Shown here in pieces: positions 17,397 to 26,546 of a DNA stretch of 64,000 bases. The notes beneath the pieces are model-generated. The model was not told the origin of the DNA. It ran no database searches and saw only the letters and a list, made by a program, of their open reading frames with translations. This DNA comes from Rikenellaceae bacterium (GTDB lineage Bacteria; Bacteroidota; Bacteroidia; Bacteroidales; Rikenellaceae). The stretch is taken from assembly GCA_015060065.1 (NCBI GenBank), contig SUZF01000010.1:1-64000 (forward strand). The letters are read 5' to 3'. Position 1 is the first letter of the stretch. Each line of letters begins with the position of its first letter. The position numbers and the translations under genes were made by a program.

Positions 17397-18536
17397 ATGA
17401 GAACTATTAAGAATCTATTTTATACACTTCTTGCAGTCGTGGCAGTAGCAATACTGCCCGCCTGCGAGGGTGGTGAGAATGGTGGTAACGGAGGCAAGGG
17501 TGATGAGAATGTCATTCTTCTCGACCGTCAGGGTGCTGCCTACTATCTCGGCAAGGTTTGGGACTTTCAGGGCGAGGAGCATGCCGATTACTACGTTGTG
17601 CTCTCGAACTGCGAAATAGGTCAGAGTGTGCAGACCGGCTTGGAGGTGCCTATGGAGGTGGGAGGCTGGTTGCTCTTCCTCGACTTGTGGGCAGAGGCCT
17701 CGGTGGATACGGCAAATGCTGTTCTGCCCGAAGGCGAATATTTTTTCAGCAATCTGCGCGATATGTATGTGGTCTATGACCAATATACGGTCGCTACCGC
17801 TAATATCGAGAAGGTTGGCAATCAATACCGCATTGTAGATCGCCAATTCAAAGGTGGAAATGTTGTCGTAGAGCATACCTCGAAGGGCTATCGTATCGAG
17901 GCTGTGATGACCACCGAGATTGACGGCAAGGATGTCGAACTGACCTTCAAGTACGAGGGTGCAATTACCTTCGAAGACCAGAGCGACGACGAGCAGTGGA
18001 AGCCCGGCATGGAGGAGAATATCACGGTTAATCCGATTTCAGCAACCGTAGATACTCGTCCGGCAGATGGCTATACAACTCACGTTATCCGTCTTTTCGA
18101 TGCAGAGCCGTATAGCGATGGCACTCATGTCGCAGGTGTAGGTCATATGATCTCGATTACCGTATTTAGCGAGCAAGGTGCAGATTTTGCAGGCGACTAT
18201 GTTGTAGCCGAGAGTAATGGCACTACCACGGTGCGCGAGCCGGGTAAGTTCCAGCCGGGCAAGTTCTATGGTACCACGCCGCTCGGATCGTTCGTTGAGC
18301 GCGTATATCCGGATATGCACGTTGAAAATGCAATTATTACGGGGGGAACAATTGCTATTCGTAAAGCAGGCAATGACTCTTACGGATTTGATATTGACCT
18401 CACGACCGGTAATGGATATGCACTTACCTGCGATTGGACGGGTAGAGTAGAGCCGTTTACTTATTCGTCCGCGTCGGCTTTCAAAACCAAGCGAGTGTCC
18501 GAGATTAAGCACGCATCACTTGTTGAGGTGCGCTAA
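17397..18536 (+). CDS. hypothetical lipoprotein
   Basis: Lipobox AVAILPAC; follows BACON gene. Confidence 0.7.
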   Translation: MRTIKNLFYTLLAVVAVAILPACEGGENGGNGGKGDENVILLDRQGAAYYLGKVWDFQGEEHADYYVVLSNCEIGQSVQTGLEVPMEVGGWLLFLDLWAEASVDTANAVLPEGEYFFSNLRDMYVVYDQYTVATANIEKVGNQYRIVDRQFKGGNVVVEHTSKGYRIEAVMTTEIDGKDVELTFKYEGAITFEDQSDDEQWKPGMEENITVNPISATVDTRPADGYTTHVIRLFDAEPYSDGTHVAGVGHMISITVFSEQGADFAGDYVVAESNGTTTVREPGKFQPGKFYGTTPLGSFVERVYPDMHVENAIITGGTIAIRKAGNDSYGFDIDLTTGNGYALTCDWTGRVEPFTYSSASAFKTKRVSEIKHASLVEVR

Positions 18537-18557
18537 TCCCTCAATCGCTATAAAAAT

Positions 18558-18598
18558 GGGGTTGTCCAACAAATTTTTGTTGAGCAACCCTATTTGTT
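18558..18598 (+). terminator. hairpin terminator
   Basis: gggttgtccaacaaatttttgttgagcaaccc. Confidence 0.75.
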
Positions 18599-18616
18599 AT
18601 TGAGGGAGAACTCGAT

Positions 18617-19126
18617 TTAGAGTCGTGATACAATCTCGTCTAACGACTTGCGCTTCTTCTCGGTAGGCTCGTCGGCAGGGTAGCCTATCGGCACTATTGC
18701 TACGGGGTAGAGTTCCCCTTCGAGGTCCAAGACCTCCGAGCAGAGGTCCGCGTCGAAGTTACATACCCAGCATGAGCCAAGTCCCTGCTCGGTAGCGGCA
18801 AGGCAGATATGCTCGGTAGCAATTGCCGCATCGATATCGGCGTGGTCGTGACCATCCAAGCGACGCTTCCACGATTGCGCTTTATCGGCACAGACAACGA
18901 TGTAGAGCGGAGCCTCGCGTAGCCACTCGCGCTTATAGCAGCCTTGCAACAATTGACGTTTCTGCTCACTCTCGACAATGAGGAATCGCCACGGCTGAAA
19001 ATTTACTGCCGAGGGCGACAGTCGCGCACATTCGAGTATGTAATCAATCTTTTCACTCTCGACCTTGCGGTCACTGTAAGAGCGTGAGGAGTAACGAGCC
19101 TCGACCAAATCCAGAAAACTTTTCAT
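18617..19126 (-). CDS. nitroreductase family protein
   Basis: RYSSRSYSDRKV...SPSAVNFQPWRFLIVES; GLGSCWVCNF. Confidence 0.9.
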   Translation of the reverse strand: MKSFLDLVEARYSSRSYSDRKVESEKIDYILECARLSPSAVNFQPWRFLIVESEQKRQLLQGCYKREWLREAPLYIVVCADKAQSWKRRLDGHDHADIDAAIATEHICLAATEQGLGSCWVCNFDADLCSEVLDLEGELYPVAIVPIGYPADEPTEKKRKSLDEIVSRL

Positions 19127-19158
19127 CCTATCGTATTTTTTTTGTTATTGTTTAATAA

Positions 19159-19992
19159 TCACTCTCTCGTGCCGAGCATAAAGCGTTCCACAACATACGC
19201 CACGCCATCCTCGTCGTTCGATTTTGTCACGAAATCGGCAACATCCTTCACGGGGTCGCAGGCATTATCCATCGCCACCCCCAAGCCGGCGAACTCCACC
19301 ATATGAACATCGTTGAATCCGTCGCCGCAGGCTATCAACTCCTCGCGTGTGTAACCGAGGTGGTCGAGTAGCAATCCGATTGCTTGTGCCTTGTTGAGTT
19401 GCTCCGGCATCACCTCCAAGAAATAAGGCTCCGAGCGAAAGATGCCGAGATGCTCGCCTACGGCATCACTCAAAATCCGTTCCAGGCGTTCCAACACCTC
19501 CGGCTCGCCCGAAATCATACACTTCGGACTCTTCCAACGGAACTCTTCAAGCAGATGTTCGGTCTTGTGGTAGGGCATGTGGTTCAACTCACACTCGATG
19601 CGAATCCACTTCGTTTCGGGGTCGTCGCACCAGACCGTGCCTTCGTGGTACATCGCCATCTGTACCCCATATTCACGCGCTGTATGGTAGATGTGGGGGA
19701 TAAATTGGGGATTGACGTGGAAATCGAAAATCTTTCGGCCCGTTGCGCTCTCGAAAATCTCGCTTCCGTTGTAGGCTACGATATATCCGTCGAGTCTATG
19801 GAAATCGAGCATATCGGCTACCCACTGCACTCCCGGAGTCGGACGTCCCGAAGCGAGTACAATCTTTACCCCTTGGGCATTGGCACGTTCAAGCACAGAG
19901 CGAGTGTGTGCGCTGATACCCTTTGCGGAGTTCAGCAGAGTACCGTCGAGGTCGAGAGCCAAAACTTTATATTGCATCCCCATAAACGCCAT
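19159..19992 (-). CDS. Cof-type HAD-IIB hydrolase
   Basis: LALDLDGTLLNS; ACGDGFNDVHMVEFAGLGVAMDNA. Confidence 0.92.
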   Translation of the reverse strand: MAFMGMQYKVLALDLDGTLLNSAKGISAHTRSVLERANAQGVKIVLASGRPTPGVQWVADMLDFHRLDGYIVAYNGSEIFESATGRKIFDFHVNPQFIPHIYHTAREYGVQMAMYHEGTVWCDDPETKWIRIECELNHMPYHKTEHLLEEFRWKSPKCMISGEPEVLERLERILSDAVGEHLGIFRSEPYFLEVMPEQLNKAQAIGLLLDHLGYTREELIACGDGFNDVHMVEFAGLGVAMDNACDPVKDVADFVTKSNDEDGVAYVVERFMLGTRE

Positions 19993-20040
19993 TTATAGCG
20001 GTTGCAAAGATAGGAAATTTTGGCAAACAAACACAAAAAA

Positions 20041-20074
20041 GTGAGGCTCCACGACCTTGCGTTGAGCCTCACTC
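20041..20074 (-). terminator. hairpin terminator
   Basis: gtgaggctc...gagcctcac with T-run on minus strand. Confidence 0.7.
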
Positions 20075-20090
20075 TGTGAAAATCTATCTG

Positions 20091-20531
20091 CTAATCGTCT
20101 ATTTCGAGAATCTTGCCTGCGCTGTTCATCTCGACCTCCAACCCATTGTCGAGTTTGACCTCGTAGTTGCCTCTGTCGAGCGAAAGGTCGGTAACCACAC
20201 GCCCCGGAAAGCGTTTCTGGATGGTCTGCGAGATAGCGGTCGGAATTACCGCTTCGGGGAGGGCCTTGCCCTTGCCGTCAATATCTTTCCACGCGCCCTT
20301 GCTGTCGAACTCAATAACATAGCCACTCGCCAAAACGACCTTGTACTCGGTCTCCATAAAATCGACATCCTTCGATGCGAATGAGACCTCACAGCCGGGG
20401 AATGCGTGTTTCAGGAATTTGTGCGCCGCAGCCGGCAGGGCTTTGGTGTCGATAGGGGTGTCGTCAATCTCAACTGCCGAGACTCCGAGGGTCGCAAAAG
20501 CAGCAACCAATGCAATAAAAAACTTTCTCAT
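20091..20531 (-). CDS. PepSY-like (DUF2874-type) periplasmic protein
   Basis: Signal peptide plus two PepSY-like repeats (LPEAVIPTAISQTIQKRFPGRVVTDLSLDRGNYEVKLDNG). Confidence 0.8.
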   Translation of the reverse strand: MRKFFIALVAAFATLGVSAVEIDDTPIDTKALPAAAHKFLKHAFPGCEVSFASKDVDFMETEYKVVLASGYVIEFDSKGAWKDIDGKGKALPEAVIPTAISQTIQKRFPGRVVTDLSLDRGNYEVKLDNGLEVEMNSAGKILEIDD

Positions 20532-20687
20532 ACTCTTATTCGTTTAATTTGTTAATAACATCCTCTGTTGCAAACTACGTTCCAAATATATAACGTGAGA
20601 TTTTTACAAATTTATATATTACAATTCGAACTTTTGCACGATTTTGAAATAGTTTTTTTACTTTTGAGGGATTAAACGCTAAAAATT

Positions 20688-21467
20688 ATGTTGAATACAA
20701 CCATAGGAGTTTTACTTCCATTCGTCGGAACGACACTCGGAGCCGCCATGGTCTTCTTCCTGCGCAACGAGATTTCGCCCCGACTTCAAAAGATGTTACT
20801 CGGCTTTGCTTCGGGAGTTATGATGGCGGCATCGGTCTGGTCGCTGCTCATTCCCTCGATAGATATCGCTACCGAGAACGGAATGACAGCGTGGCTGCCC
20901 GCTGCTACGGGATTTGTGGGCGGTATGCTCTTTTTGTTGTTGCTTGATACACTTATTCCCCACCTCCACGTCAATTCAGACGAGGCGGAGGGTCTGCAAT
21001 CCAAACTCGGACGCTCGGCAAAGTTGATGCTTGCCGTCACGCTCCATAATATCCCCGAAGGTATGGCCGTCGGTGTTGTTCTGGCAGGTGCTATGGCGGA
21101 AGGCTCCGGCATAACCCTTGCGGGGGCTATGGCTCTCTCGCTCGGTATCGCCATACAGAACTTCCCCGAAGGTGCAATTATCTCGATGCCGCTCAAAAGC
21201 GACGGCAACGGCAAGGGTAAATCCTTCCTTTACGGTATGCTTTCGGGCGTGGTCGAGCCGATAGCGGCAGTTGTTACTATACTGCTAATCGAGCAGTTGC
21301 TCCCTGCACTGCCATTCCTGCTGGCGTTCTCGGCAGGAGCGATGATTTATGTCGTTGTCGAGGAACTTATCCCGGAATCGCAGAGCGGCAAGCACTCCAA
21401 CATCGCCACCATAGGCGTAGCCGTGGGGTTTACACTGATGATGATTCTCGATGTAGCCCTCGGTTAG
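20688..21467 (+). CDS. ZIP family metal transporter
   Basis: HNIPEGMAVGVV and NFPEGAIISMP motifs; multiple TM segments. Confidence 0.92.
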   Translation: MLNTTIGVLLPFVGTTLGAAMVFFLRNEISPRLQKMLLGFASGVMMAASVWSLLIPSIDIATENGMTAWLPAATGFVGGMLFLLLLDTLIPHLHVNSDEAEGLQSKLGRSAKLMLAVTLHNIPEGMAVGVVLAGAMAEGSGITLAGAMALSLGIAIQNFPEGAIISMPLKSDGNGKGKSFLYGMLSGVVEPIAAVVTILLIEQLLPALPFLLAFSAGAMIYVVVEELIPESQSGKHSNIATIGVAVGFTLMMILDVALG

Positions 21468-21524
21468 TCCGAAATTGACAATAACAAAAAAAAACTATCG
21501 CAAACTTGCAAAAAAGATAAATAT

Positions 21525-22775
21525 ATGGATTTTCGATACGCACTTAACGACCGCCCACGTTGGTCACATCTGTTGCTTTATGGCGTGCAGTGGTTACTCA
21601 TATCTATTCCCGTGGTGCTGACAAGTACCTTCATCGCCCCCGCGGGCGAGACTATCGCCTACACCCAGAAACTCTTTGGTATAATGGGTGCTGTGATGGT
21701 TGTACAGGCTCTTTGCGGTCATCGTCTGCCATTGGTTGCCGGCCCGGCGGCAGCACTGCTTATGGGTGTTATCTCCGCCTCGGCACAAGGTTGCAGCCAG
21801 AGCGCTATCTATACCTCGATGATGGTCGGAGGCGCATTTATCGCACTGATAGCGTTGAGTGGAGTGATGTCGCGCCTGCAACGCCTCTTCACGCCCCGCA
21901 TCGTTATATCGATACTGTTGCTGATATCATTTACCATAACCAAGCCGATAATCGGACTTCTGTTCTCGGACCCGACGCATCAGCAACTCGCCTTCTGGTT
22001 CTGCATCATCTGCACAACGCTGATGGCTGTGGCGAATAACCTTCTGCGTGGAGTCTGGAAATCGACGGTTGTGATGTGGGCGATGCTTCTCGGCTCGTTG
22101 GTCTATTATGCCTTTGTCGGCTTTCCTTCGTCGATTGCTGCCGATACGCATAGTTCGAGCCTCTTTATGCAGAAATTTGACTTGGATTGGGGCGTTGTTC
22201 TCTCGTTCCTCTTCTGCTACGTTGCACTGCTTATCAATCAGGTAGGCTCGGTACAGTCGCTCGGAGGTATGGTCGGTGCCGACAATATGGAGAAGCGTAA
22301 TAAGCGTGGTATGATTCTCGTCGGCTTGGGGAATATACTGTCGGGAGCAGCGGGCGTTATCGGTCCGGTCGATTACTCGTTGAGTCCGGGCATCGTCGCT
22401 TCGACACGTTGCGCATCCCGTTATACGGTTATACCGGCAGGTCTGGCAATGATTGCTATCGCCTTCTCGCCTACGATTGTAGGTTTTCTGATGTCGATAC
22501 CATCCCCCGTGATGGGTACGGTGCTGCTCTTCCTGATGGGTACGCAGTTGGCAGCAGGTTTCGAGATGGTACGCTCAACGGGTAGCGTTACCGAGTTCCG
22601 CCACGGTATGATTATCGCTCTGCCCCTGCTCTTTAATGTTGTGATGACCTTCGCTCCGGAGAGCGCAATTGCTACCATCCCCGAAATCATTCGTCCGATA
22701 GTCGGCAATGGCTTTGTTATGGGTGTTATCATCATCCTTCTGCTCGAACATATCTTCCTGCGCGATAAGAAGTAG
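21525..22775 (+). CDS. uracil/xanthine (NCS2-type) permease
   Basis: About 12 TM segments; VAGPAAALLMGV and GPVDYSLSPGIVASTRCASR-type motifs. Confidence 0.8.
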   Translation: MDFRYALNDRPRWSHLLLYGVQWLLISIPVVLTSTFIAPAGETIAYTQKLFGIMGAVMVVQALCGHRLPLVAGPAAALLMGVISASAQGCSQSAIYTSMMVGGAFIALIALSGVMSRLQRLFTPRIVISILLLISFTITKPIIGLLFSDPTHQQLAFWFCIICTTLMAVANNLLRGVWKSTVVMWAMLLGSLVYYAFVGFPSSIAADTHSSSLFMQKFDLDWGVVLSFLFCYVALLINQVGSVQSLGGMVGADNMEKRNKRGMILVGLGNILSGAAGVIGPVDYSLSPGIVASTRCASRYTVIPAGLAMIAIAFSPTIVGFLMSIPSPVMGTVLLFLMGTQLAAGFEMVRSTGSVTEFRHGMIIALPLLFNVVMTFAPESAIATIPEIIRPIVGNGFVMGVIIILLLEHIFLRDKK

Positions 22776-22860
22776 GGTGGTCTCTTTGTGCCTTGGGTTG
22801 CTTTTGGTTGCCTTTGGTTGTTGCGAGATATTGCCCCGACCTGAATAGTTACCCCCTCCT

Positions 22861-22927
22861 GTACCGGTTAGACCCCGGCTCTGGGTACAAAAAAAGAGAA
22901 GTCCAAAATCAGAACTTCTCTTATCGT
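22861..22927 (+). repeat. tRNA-Leu 3'-end remnant with terminator-like hairpin
   Basis: accggttagaccccggctctgggtac matches the 3' end of tRNA-Leu at 23250-23333, then agagaagt...acttctct. Confidence 0.7.
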
Positions 22928-23191
22928 ACCCCTTGCTGTCCTATTTTCGAACGAGTTTTTGCGTGACACCCCCCCCCGACCCGAATAACCTTCCGTGGGT
23001 CGAAGGTTCGCAGCAGGCGAGAGTAGACCGAGCAAATGAAATGTGCAGAAAACCGAAGGTTTAGAAGCTTGATTGAAAAGACGATGTCAAATTTATTTGA
23101 ACAGAAGATTTTCAATTAAGATTCTAATGTTGCGCAGCAACACTGCACATTTATAGAGCGAAGATAAGTCTGCCGAGCCGCCACCGAAGCA

Positions 23192-23276
23192 ACGACCCCG
23201 GCGAGGGGTACGAAAAAAAAGAGGAAGACATCCATCTTCCTCTTTTTCGTACCCAGAGCCGGGGTCGAACCGGCAC
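23192..23276. repeat. large imperfect inverted repeat comprising tRNA-Leu 3' end and trailer
   Basis: gaccccggcgaggggtacgaaaaa...aagaggaagac / cttcctctttttcgtacccagagccggggtc. Confidence 0.8.
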
Positions 23277-23333
23277 AGGGGTGAACCTACTGGTGTTTGA
23301 GACCAGCGCGTCTACCGATTCCGCCATCTGGGC
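23250..23333 (-). tRNA. tRNA-Leu(CAA)
   Basis: GCCCAGATGGCGGAATCGGTAGACGCGCTGGTCTCAAACACCAG...GGTTCGACCCCGGCTCTGGGTA. Confidence 0.95.
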
Positions 23334-23494
23334 AGGTGACTCAATTGCTGAATCGCGGGACAAAGATATAATTTTTTTTTTATAAACCACCAATTTTTAC
23401 GCAAAATCTTGCAAATTTTTATTCTTATTGCCGAAAAGAGCCTCGAATATCAATTATTCTCTTGATAGTTTTATAATTTGTAAAATTATAATTA

Positions 23495-23502
23495 CCTTTG
23501 TG
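23495..23502 (+). promoter_or_regulatory. Bacteroidetes -7-like element upstream of nadE
   Basis: TACCTTTG matches TAnnTTTG. Confidence 0.4.
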
Positions 23503-23529
23503 GGTTAGAAAACGTAAAATATTTTTGAG

Positions 23530-25116
23530 ATGAAGATAGCTCTTGCTCAATTGAACTATACCACGGGCGACATTGATGGTAATGCCGCAAAGATTATCGC
23601 CGCAGTCGAGAAGGCAAAGTCGGAGGGTGCAGACCTTGTCCTCTTTGCCGAACAGGCAATCAGCGGAAGTCCGGCATTTGACCTATTGCGCAAAACAACA
23701 TTCCTCGAATTGTGTGATGAGGCTTTGGAGTCGGTGGCGGAACACTGCAAAGGTATTACAGCGATTGTGGGTTTGCCCGTATTGACTAACGACGGAGCGA
23801 TAAGTGCTGCTGCGGTGGTGGCAGATGGCAAGGTCGAGAAGTTTATCGGCAAGCACCATATCTCGGCACGTCGCGAGATGGGATTTCTGGTATCGGCAAA
23901 GGGATATGAGTATGTAGAGGTTGCCGGTCATCGTCTGGCTGTGGTCGTAGGCGATGATTTGAGCCATATTCACGACATGGAGCGTGAGGCTGATATGATT
24001 ATCAGCGTCAATGCTCGTCGTTATGGCAAGGATGTGTTGGCTTACCGCTACGATACGTTGCGCAAGATTGCGTTTGTGGAGGGTAAGACTCTGGTCTTTG
24101 TCAATAATGTCGGAGGCTCCGGCGAACTTGTTTTTGATGGAACATCGTGTGTGGTATCTGCCAAGGGCGAAATCGTTATGATGCTCGAAAGTTTCGACGA
24201 GGATTTCCGTATGTATGATACGGATGCGGAGTATGCTCCCATTGAGAATATGCCCTATTCGACCTGTAATGATCATACCCGTATGCTCTATCGTGCCGCG
24301 TGTCTCGGCTTGAAGGACTACTTCGCCAAGAGTGGCTATACGAAGGCAAGTATCGGTCTGTCGGGAGGTATCGATTCGGCAATTGTTGCCTGCATCGCAG
24401 CAAATACGCTCGGCAAGGAGAATGTCCGCGCCCTGCTGATGCCGTCGCCCTTTACGGCAGAGAGTTCGGTCGAGGATGCGAAGACGCTGGCGGAGAATCT
24501 CGGAATACAGTATAGTGTTCTGCCGATTATGGAGGCGTATAACTCGGTTATGGATACGCTGAAACCGATTACGGGCGGTACGGATTTCGATGCTACGGAG
24601 GAGAATATGCAGTCACGTATTCGTACCATTATGCTTATGGCATTGCAGAATAAGAGTGGCTACGTTATGCTCAACTCGTCGAACAAGAGCGAGAATGCGC
24701 TCGGCTTCTGTACGCTCTATGGCGATACGGCAGGTGCATTCAGCGTTACGGGTGACCTCTATAAGACCGAGATGTACCAGTTGGCTCGATATATCAATCG
24801 CGAGTTCGGGGAGGTAATTCCGGAGAGCATCCTCACGAAGGAGCCGTCGTCGGAGTTGCGCCCCAACCATAAGGATAGCGATATACTGCCTCCGTATGAG
24901 GTTGTGGATGCCATCCTGATTCGTATGATAGAGGAGGGTCAGCATCGCGAGGAGATTATCAATGCGGGCTTCGACTCGGCGGTGGTTGAGAAGATACACT
25001 CGATGGTTATGCTCAACGAGAAGAAACGCTATCAGTTCCCACCGGTATTGCGACTCTCGTCATGTGCGTTCAAGCATGAGCGTCTGATGCCGCTTATCAA
25101 TAAATACGGATTTTAA
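23530..25116 (+). CDS. nadE: glutamine-dependent NAD+ synthetase
   Basis: N-terminal nitrilase/amidase domain, SGGIDSAIVACIA PP-loop, NKSE, GDTAGAFSVTGDLYKTEMYQLARYIN. Confidence 0.95.
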   Translation: MKIALAQLNYTTGDIDGNAAKIIAAVEKAKSEGADLVLFAEQAISGSPAFDLLRKTTFLELCDEALESVAEHCKGITAIVGLPVLTNDGAISAAAVVADGKVEKFIGKHHISARREMGFLVSAKGYEYVEVAGHRLAVVVGDDLSHIHDMEREADMIISVNARRYGKDVLAYRYDTLRKIAFVEGKTLVFVNNVGGSGELVFDGTSCVVSAKGEIVMMLESFDEDFRMYDTDAEYAPIENMPYSTCNDHTRMLYRAACLGLKDYFAKSGYTKASIGLSGGIDSAIVACIAANTLGKENVRALLMPSPFTAESSVEDAKTLAENLGIQYSVLPIMEAYNSVMDTLKPITGGTDFDATEENMQSRIRTIMLMALQNKSGYVMLNSSNKSENALGFCTLYGDTAGAFSVTGDLYKTEMYQLARYINREFGEVIPESILTKEPSSELRPNHKDSDILPPYEVVDAILIRMIEEGQHREEIINAGFDSAVVEKIHSMVMLNEKKRYQFPPVLRLSSCAFKHERLMPLINKYGF

Positions 25117-25124
25117 TCCGAAGA

Positions 25125-25568
25125 GTGGGGGAGTCTTTGATGGCAAGTCCGGAACATATCGAACACCGAGGTCGCGTCGAGAGTATCGACGCGAATCTTG
25201 TTCGTGTGAGGATAGTATCGAATAGCGCGTGCAGCACGTGTGCATCGCGCAAGGCGTGCGGTATGAGCGAATCGGCAGAGAAGATTGTCGATGTCGAGTG
25301 CCATTCGGCTGCGGAGTACAAGGTTGGCGAGGAGGTTGTGGTTGCCGTGCGCCGAAAGGTCGGATTGTGGGCTGTGGCTGTGGCCTATGTTGCACCGCTG
25401 ATTGTGCTTGGTGTGGTGTTGGTTCTGGCAGAGGTGTTTAATATGAATGAGGGCTATGCGGCACTCGGTGCGATTGGCGGAGTGGCGATTTATTACCTTC
25501 TGCTGTGGATGTTTGGCGGCAAGATTTCCGAAAGAGTGAATTTTACAATTTCAAAAATCATAAAATAA
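25125..25568 (+). CDS. rseC: SoxR-reducing system protein RseC family
   Basis: Cys motif CSTCASRKACG and two TM segments, immediately upstream of rnfB. Confidence 0.85.
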   Translation: MGESLMASPEHIEHRGRVESIDANLVRVRIVSNSACSTCASRKACGMSESAEKIVDVECHSAAEYKVGEEVVVAVRRKVGLWAVAVAYVAPLIVLGVVLVLAEVFNMNEGYAALGAIGGVAIYYLLLWMFGGKISERVNFTISKIIK

Positions 25569-26482
25569 TGACGGTTTTATTATTTACAGTATTGACACTT
25601 TGTGTTTTGGGTGTTCTCTCGGCAGTAGTACTCTACTTCGTTGCCCGAAAATTCAAAGTTGAAGAAGATCCCCGCATTGACGAGGTCGAGAAGATGCTTC
25701 CGTGTGCAAATTGCGGAGGTTGCGGTTTTGCCGGCTGTCGTAATATGGCAGAGGCTCTGGTTAAACGTGACGATATCTCGGACCTCTTCTGCCCTGCGGC
25801 AGGTGCGGAGGTTATGAAGGCTATTGCCGACTATCTCGGTAAGTCGGCCCCTGTGAAGGAGCCTCGCGTGGCAACTGTGCGCTGTGGCGGAACGTGCGAG
25901 AAGCGTCCTCGTACCAATGCTTTTGATGGTGCGAAGTCGTGCGCTGTGGCAGCATCGCTCTACGTTGGCGAGACGGGCTGCGCGTATGGATGTCTGGGTT
26001 ATGGCGATTGCGTTACTGCTTGTAAGTTCGATGCCATCTACATCAATCCCGCGACAGGATTGGCAGAGGTCGATGCCGAGAAGTGTACCGCTTGTGGTGC
26101 ATGCGTCACGGCTTGCCCGAAGGGAATTATCGAACTGCGCAAGAAGTGGCCCAAGCATCGTGCAATCTTTGTTTCGTGTGTGTCGAAGGATAAGGGAGCA
26201 GTCGTTATGAAGGCTTGCAAGGCGGGATGTATCGGTTGCGGTAAGTGCGCCAAAGTTTGTGAGTTTGGGGCTATCACGGTGGAGAATAACGTGGCTTATA
26301 TCGACTCGGATAAGTGCCGTTTGTGCCGCAAGTGCGTGAATGAGTGTCCGACCGGCTCGATTACGATGATTGGTCTTGCACCCCTGCCGAAGGAGCCGAA
26401 GGTTGCTCCGGCACCAAAGGTGGCAGCACCTGCAACCCCTGCAACCCCTGCAACCCCTGCAACGGAAAAGGTTGAGAAGTAA
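25568..26482 (+). CDS. rnfB: Rnf electron transport complex subunit B
   Basis: CANCGGCGFAGC and multiple 4Fe-4S CxxCxxCxxxCP motifs. Confidence 0.95.
   Translation: MTVLLFTVLTLCVLGVLSAVVLYFVARKFKVEEDPRIDEVEKMLPCANCGGCGFAGCRNMAEALVKRDDISDLFCPAAGAEVMKAIADYLGKSAPVKEPRVATVRCGGTCEKRPRTNAFDGAKSCAVAASLYVGETGCAYGCLGYGDCVTACKFDAIYINPATGLAEVDAEKCTACGACVTACPKGIIELRKKWPKHRAIFVSCVSKDKGAVVMKACKAGCIGCGKCAKVCEFGAITVENNVAYIDSDKCRLCRKCVNECPTGSITMIGLAPLPKEPKVAPAPKVAAPATPATPATPATEKVEK
26429..26464 (+). repeat. 9-bp tandem repeat in rnfB 3' end
   Basis: cctgcaacc x4 (last with one mismatch), encoding ATP repeats. Confidence 0.9.
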
Positions 26483-26546
26483 AAATAGATTGATAAAACA
26501 CCTTAAATTATCAATTCCCAATTGTCAATTATCAATTAAAACAATA

